A DNA stretch of 64,000 nt, taken from the NCBI GenBank assembly GCA_963680875.1, contig OY804589.1:16574028-16638027 (forward strand), read 5' to 3'. Source of the stretch: Bathymodiolus brooksi (Eukaryota; Mollusca; Bivalvia; Mytilida; Modiolidae). Shown in pieces: positions 59,661 through 64,000 of the stretch; position 1 is the first letter of the stretch; every line of letters starts with the position of its first letter. Under the pieces are notes generated by a model that was given only the letters and a program-made list of their open reading frames with translations, was not told the DNA's origin and searched no databases. The translations under genes and the position numbers were made by a program.

Positions 59661-59949
59661 GTTTCTAAACAGTGTGCATGCTCAAGACGTGTTCACATTA
59701 AAGGCCATATGAATAGATTTGAATATTGTCATCCAGACAATAATTCTGATAGCGATAGTATTGGGTCTTTTTTGTCAAAAAATTGTATCTTTTGCAACAT
59801 AACTCGGTGTTAATCTTCATTTTATGAAGGTCAGTACGGAAATCGACAATAATTTTGGGTATGAAAAAATTACGCAGCTGGTAGACAATATCTCTTTAAT
59901 GCATGACTAAATATCACATAGATGTTAAATGCGTATTAAGTTCGTATGG

Positions 59950-60215
59950 TTATGATTATGGTGTTTAACGCCACGCTAAGCAATATTCCAGTTATTTCGC
60001 GGCGGTAGGTGTTATTGGTGGAGGAAACCGGAGTACACAGAGAAAACCAACAACCTGTCGCAAGACACTGACAAATTTAATAACACAAAAGGTTGCATTG
60101 TGGATACCACCCTATCAACGGGATTCAAACTTTAGTGGCGAAAGGCAGTTATTGCACAGGTATTTGTAAATCCAACTATCATAAATTCACGACCACGACG
60201 GCTCCATGTATGTAA
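59950..60215. repeat. Dispersed GGAGGAAACCGGAGTAC repeat (copy B)
   Basis: Counterpart of 12847-13112. It lies just outside the right end of the 8 kb transposon. Confidence 0.75.
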
Positions 60216-60638
60216 TATAATAAGTATATACTGGTAGAGATGCTATGTAAATGATGTAAAAGTATTACAGCTAGGTTTCTCCTTCCTCAGGCATGGAGGT
60301 TAACTTTAACCGATATCCGCTATATTATTTACGCCCGTTGGTCTACTTGCAGCTACATACTTTAAATTGTTTGTATTTGCAATCCCATACATAGTATGCA
60401 TAGTATTATATGTTTTAGAATCTATCTCATGTTTGTTTCATTACATCAGTCGATCTGACAATGTTTCCTTTTGTCGTTTTTCTTGTGGCCATTGTGTCAT
60501 CTGCCTTCTTCAATTTACGGATTCTGATTACCTTTTGGTAGTGAGAAAAAATATTACTTAACGCCTGTTAATTCATACACAATTTCTCTTTGTTTCAATG
60601 AATATTTAAAATACAAATAGGCTGCTAAGTTGACTTAC

Positions 60639-60795
60639 ACACATCGCTTCTCTCCAATTGAATCTTTGTAGCATGTTCCATGATCACACCACTTCGATTT
60701 GTCCTTACATTTCTGTACACACAGATTGTTAACGATGATGTACTCATCACTTCCACATGTGCGTTTTGCTTTATTCTCTTCGATTTGTTTGAAAG
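60639..60795 (-). CDS. Gene B exon 6: EGF-like domain, first part
   Basis: 157 nt, same phases as exon 6A. All six cysteines are kept. Asn-to-Arg before the first cysteine and Ala-to-Ile near the end (YKDSIGEKRC) are the replacements; three silent changes are also seen. This is a more conservative pattern than in the tail exons. Confidence 0.75.
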
Positions 60796-62234
60796 CTGGA
60801 AATTAAACCGTAATCACCGAAAATTTATTAAGCGCATCTTTACATATACGATACGAAGGATAATACAGTTTGCAGCTGTGATCAACATGTTTACATTTTC
60901 AAAACTGGGGTAAAAATAATTGCATGTATATGAAGATTCACACACGCGTATTTCCGGACAAATTGTTTACATCATTCAGGGTGAGCTCGAATATTTAAAG
61001 TATCTTTGCACATACATACATTAAAATATTAAAGTTGTTTCTATATATACTTATTTTCCGGAAAAAATACTGAAGATTGCTTTCTATTTACATTGATTTT
61101 TAGTAAAAAAGTTGATTTCCGGTGATGTCATTTCCAAGGAACTTATAGATTCAAAATGCCGTCAAATTAAAAAATGTCAGAAACATAGTCGCAGTTTGTC
61201 GAGTAACTTTCAGACTGAAAACCTGGGGGTCAGTAGATTTTGATTTATTATATCTGCCCTTCCACGTGAATAATAAGATTATAGATATAATGAAAAATTT
61301 GTAAACTAACGATTGAAATATTATTGCTGATTTCTTGGGACCTGGTAATGATGTTACTAGCGTTGTGTTGGCAGCTTTTCGATAACATACTATTGCTTAT
61401 ATGTTTTGCTCGAAATGTACAACTCATCGTATCTCGCATCTCTGTATTTTCCTTTGATTTTGGTCTGCGAAATCCATTGACGCAAGATATATCAACGATA
61501 ATATAAATACATTTGTCCAAATAACTTGATGCTACCATTTGACATTTCGCCTGTTGTGTTTTTAGTTTTGTTTATATTTATCCTGTGTCAGGTGTGCCCA
61601 ATGTTGCCAGTTCCTCTAGATTGTTTTTCGCTGATTGTCCCTTCGGTTTTCATGAACGTGTATTGTAAAAAAGTGAATTTGTATTCAACACCGACTTGTG
61701 TTCTCCAGTATATATTTTAGGTACTGACGTGATTTATAAGATATATGTTTTTTTATCGAAATTTCCGTGTCGCTCATCTTTTTAGTTTTTTGTGTTGTGT
61801 TTTGTTTGTCTTCGTACTGTTTTACGTATCCACTATTGCCAGTTTCCTTGGATTTCCCATTCTTGATTGCCCCTATAGGTTTCTCTAACGTTTATTTAGA
61901 GTTTCTAGGTCATGTGATTATTAATAAAATTAAGGTTCGCCTCCCTCAGGCATGTGCGACCTAGCTGAATTTTGCTATCCTGTTTAGGTTCTTTAGTGTG
62001 TTGTTCTCAAAGACTTTTAAGTGAATGAGCTTTCAAATATTTTGGCTTTGGGCATACCTGATAAATATATTTCAGGTTATTCCAGAACCACATTGTTGAT
62101 ATCTACGTTTCTATTAAGCTTAATTCGTACCCACCATCGACTCATGTTTTCAGTGTTCTGCTGTATGTAGCTTAGGCTTAACTTTAACTCATCGCCTACT
62201 AATGTATCATTGAATTCAGTTCTGTTTACTTTGA

Positions 62235-62345
62235 GCTTTGATATAACCCACCTTTATCTATTGTTGTTATTGTGTTCTGCTCAATGTACCTTGATATAAC
62301 CCACCTTCAGCTAATGCTGTTATTGTGTTCCGCTCAATGTACTTT
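62235..62345 (-). repeat. 53 bp donor minisatellite, two units (copy B)
   Basis: This matches the 15325-16075 array but has only two donor-bearing units. It shows the likely pre-expansion state, or a contracted allele. Confidence 0.85.
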
Positions 62346-62489
62346 GGGGTCAACGAATGGTTCCCAAGGGAGCCATTTTCAGACAATTCTTTCGTTTTCT
62401 GTAGTATTTTATCTCCAAGTCTTTTCGTTGAAGTGGATTTTTCATATGGTTTCATATTCATGAAAAAGTGTGGTAGTATACTACCTTGG
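62305..62489 (-). CDS. Gene B exon 5: SEA cleavage strand and C-terminal part
   Basis: 185 nt, same phases as exon 5A. It begins QGSILPHFFMNMK, so the Gly-Ser cleavage pair is kept. Several replacements lie near the end (GNHSLTPKYIERN, TITALAE). The donor GAAG/GTGGGT is intact. Only two donor-bearing 53 bp units follow, compared with about 14 in copy A. Confidence 0.72.
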
Positions 62490-63336
62490 CTATAGAGAAA
62501 GTTAAGAAATAGCATAAACAAATGCTGAAATGTTCAGCTCAAAGAAATTGCAGTATACAAAGAAAAATTAAAATGATAATATTATATATATGACAACTTT
62601 TTTTCACGAAGATTACACAAATGATGCATAAACAGCTTCACCCCGTCACCTGTTATTGAAGTGCCTGTACCAAGTCAGGGTAGTATGCGGTCATGTATAT
62701 GTCATGTAGGGGTATCGATTTTGCCTCTGTTTTCAAAATGGTTCGCTAATATTTTGGAACTTTTGCGACTGTGTGGTATTTTTTCTGCATTTTATATTTT
62801 TTGTTTAGTTACATATTAGAATGCTATTCGATTGATAACATAAACGAATTGTTTTGATTGTTTCATTGAGCTTGGTGATGAAACGAGGTTATATTATCTA
62901 GTAAACTATATCTGACAAATGATTTTAAAAGTCATTTGATATCTCTATTTGTAACGCATTATACAACTAATACGTTAGAAATAAACTGAATTATGCACGA
63001 GAGCAAAATGAATAAAAAAAAGCAATATTATAACTTGCCCAATTCTCTGTGTGTCGCTGGACCAATCATATACAGAATACATGTACCACTTGGATTTTTT
63101 GGGGGTGTATTTTTTTACGGATTTATTTATTCTTCATGTTGGTTTTGCTTTGTTTTATTTTTGGCATTGGTTCGTTTTTCTAAATGTTGTGCTCCTACAT
63201 TTAACCGACATCTACTTTATGCAGTTCTAGTGATTGGCACTTCCAACAAATTACAAATAATGCTTACAATTAAAATCCATTAAACGAAAATGCCCTTTTG
63301 GCTTTATATTAATTTAAAAATGTAAATATTGATTAC

Positions 63337-63365
63337 CTAAAACTATATACTGTGACATTTTCAAT
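63337..63365 (-). pseudogene. Gene B exon 4 remnant: acceptor and 5' half deleted
   Basis: The remnant keeps the last part (ENVTVYSF) and the GTAATC donor. Relative to copy A, 52 bp (A coordinates 17107-17158) are missing, including the acceptor, its pyrimidine tract and the first half of the exon. The upstream sequence offers no good acceptor, only a weak ATGAAAG. Confidence 0.8.
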
Positions 63366-64000
63366 AGACTTTCATAAATATGTAAGTATTTGTATAAAGA
63401 TATACAAATACAATACACATGATTTCTAATATCACCCTAAGCTAGCAACTGTTTGGAAAGAAAATGATGCATCACTAGATATTTCCAGCTCACCTTATGA
63501 ACACAGGTGGTCATCCTGACCCAAGTTAAAAATAGAATATTGTTGAAAGTGACATAAAACATAAAAGTTATTCTTAATCAACCCTGATATTTACTCTCTA
63601 ATAGTTTTAATCAATACATGCTGAATTAGGATAATTGTCAACTACATCTTTATTCGCGCCCAAATATTTTGAATTATGCGGATTTCCGTTCTGTTGACTA
63701 TAAGCTTACCTAATGACAGTATTTCTGAAACGCGCCGTGCGCATTTATTTAGATATTTGCGTTTTCATTATTATCACTAGGTCGATACATTGTATCTCTG
63801 CTGGTGGACTATTAGCCCCCGAGGGTATCATCATCTGCCTAGTGGACATGGTTTTATCAGATATATCTATGTTTGCCGTTTAAGTCATCACATTGAAAGT
63901 TTTACTGTCGCCACATTAACGTGGCTAACCGTTACGGAATATCTGGGTCACAAATGACAACGGATATATTCCACTTGTCGTAAGCACTTATCGGTCCTTC

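Larger units (their letters stand above)
51884..59895. mobile_element. 8.0 kb TIR transposon with TTAA target duplication
   Basis: Flanked by TTAA at 51880-51883 and 59896-59899. Terminal inverted repeats of about 92 bp (51884-51976 and 59804-59895) begin AGGGATATTGTCTACCAGCT on the left and AGAGATATTG on the right, and differ at only a few positions. The matching copy A site reads through a TTAA. TTAA duplications are typical of piggyBac and Kolobok superfamilies; an AGG start fits Kolobok better, but no transposase was recognised. The cargo is described separately. Confidence 0.85.
36605..64000. repeat. Segmental duplication, copy B
   Basis: Direct repeat of copy A, longer because of the 37 bp, 30 bp, 40 bp and 76 bp arrays, an extra SINE and the 8 kb transposon. 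The junction with copy A's upstream DNA is near the short 58 bp minisatellite at 36627-36800. Confidence 0.9.
46977..64000 (-). pseudogene. Gene B: paralogous membrane mucin, 3' part, one exon broken
   Basis: This is a direct tandem copy of gene A running off the window edge. Exons 11 to 5 are present with all junctions usable. Exon 4 has lost its acceptor and first half. Skipping exon 4 would join phase 0 to an exon needing two carried bases and shift the frame. Copy B is therefore a probable recent pseudogene, or a gene using an unseen replacement exon. It also carries an 8 kb transposon in its exon 7-6 intron. An uncollapsed haplotype in the assembly is an alternative explanation. Confidence 0.7.

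Noticed and set aside
59418..59813. 131-codon plus-strand frame at the right end of the 8 kb element
   Set aside because: The minus strand has the recognisable YVGDQ / W-x-ELK pattern and a GTAAGC donor, so the plus frame is probably its shadow.
63337..63365. Rescue of exon 4B by a cryptic upstream acceptor (ATGAAAG)
   Set aside because: No pyrimidine tract, and the resulting exon would lack the helix residues needed for a SEA fold.

Overview
The window looks like nuclear DNA of a marine invertebrate, most likely a bivalve and possibly a mytilid mussel. It is AT-rich and has spliced genes with GT-AG introns, tRNA-derived SINEs, degraded LINE tails of a kind I associate with mussels, and a very high load of minisatellites. 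I see no bacterial operons, rRNA, CRISPR array or complete tRNA gene. The organism call rests on remembered repeat families and is unverified.

The main gene is on the minus strand, from 23683 down to 7878. I assembled 11 exons by eye, and every splice phase agrees. They encode a predicted 1,334-residue type I membrane mucin. It has a signal peptide, about 950 residues of Thr/Pro-rich repeats in one 2.9 kb exon, a SEA domain over three exons with the Gly-Ser autocleavage position kept, an EGF-like module, one membrane helix, and a tyrosine-rich tail of about 123 residues over five exons.

The 3' part of this locus is duplicated in direct orientation. Copy A flanks and gene lie at about 1-17800 and continue to 23683. 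Copy B runs from about 36605 to the window edge. Copy B holds exons 5-11 with open frames and intact splice sites, but its exon 4 has lost its acceptor and 5' half to a 52 bp deletion. The mucin and signal exons of copy B would lie beyond the window. Between the copies, the tail exons differ almost only by amino-acid-changing substitutions.

An 8.0 kb DNA transposon (51884-59895) sits in the copy B intron between exons 7 and 6. It has terminal inverted repeats of about 92 bp and TTAA target duplications. It carries a frameshifted P2RX7-like C-terminal domain on the plus strand, fragments of a minus-strand cargo gene, and a nested 1.24 kb foldback element with a two-finger C2H2 fragment. Copy A has a short scar of the same insertion at the matching site.

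Region by region: 1-2262 58 bp minisatellite; 2270-5570 SINE, 97 bp and 72 bp arrays, LINE fragment; 5570-7878 downstream flank; 7878-23683 gene A with intronic repeats; 23.9-29.3 kb SINE, ETS/CRE-motif repeat, GGC/GCT tract, 42 bp satellite, 40 bp array; 29.3-36.6 kb AT-rich DNA with foldback and MITE elements; 36.6-46.9 kb copy B flank, with many expanded arrays; 46977-64000 gene B with the transposon.
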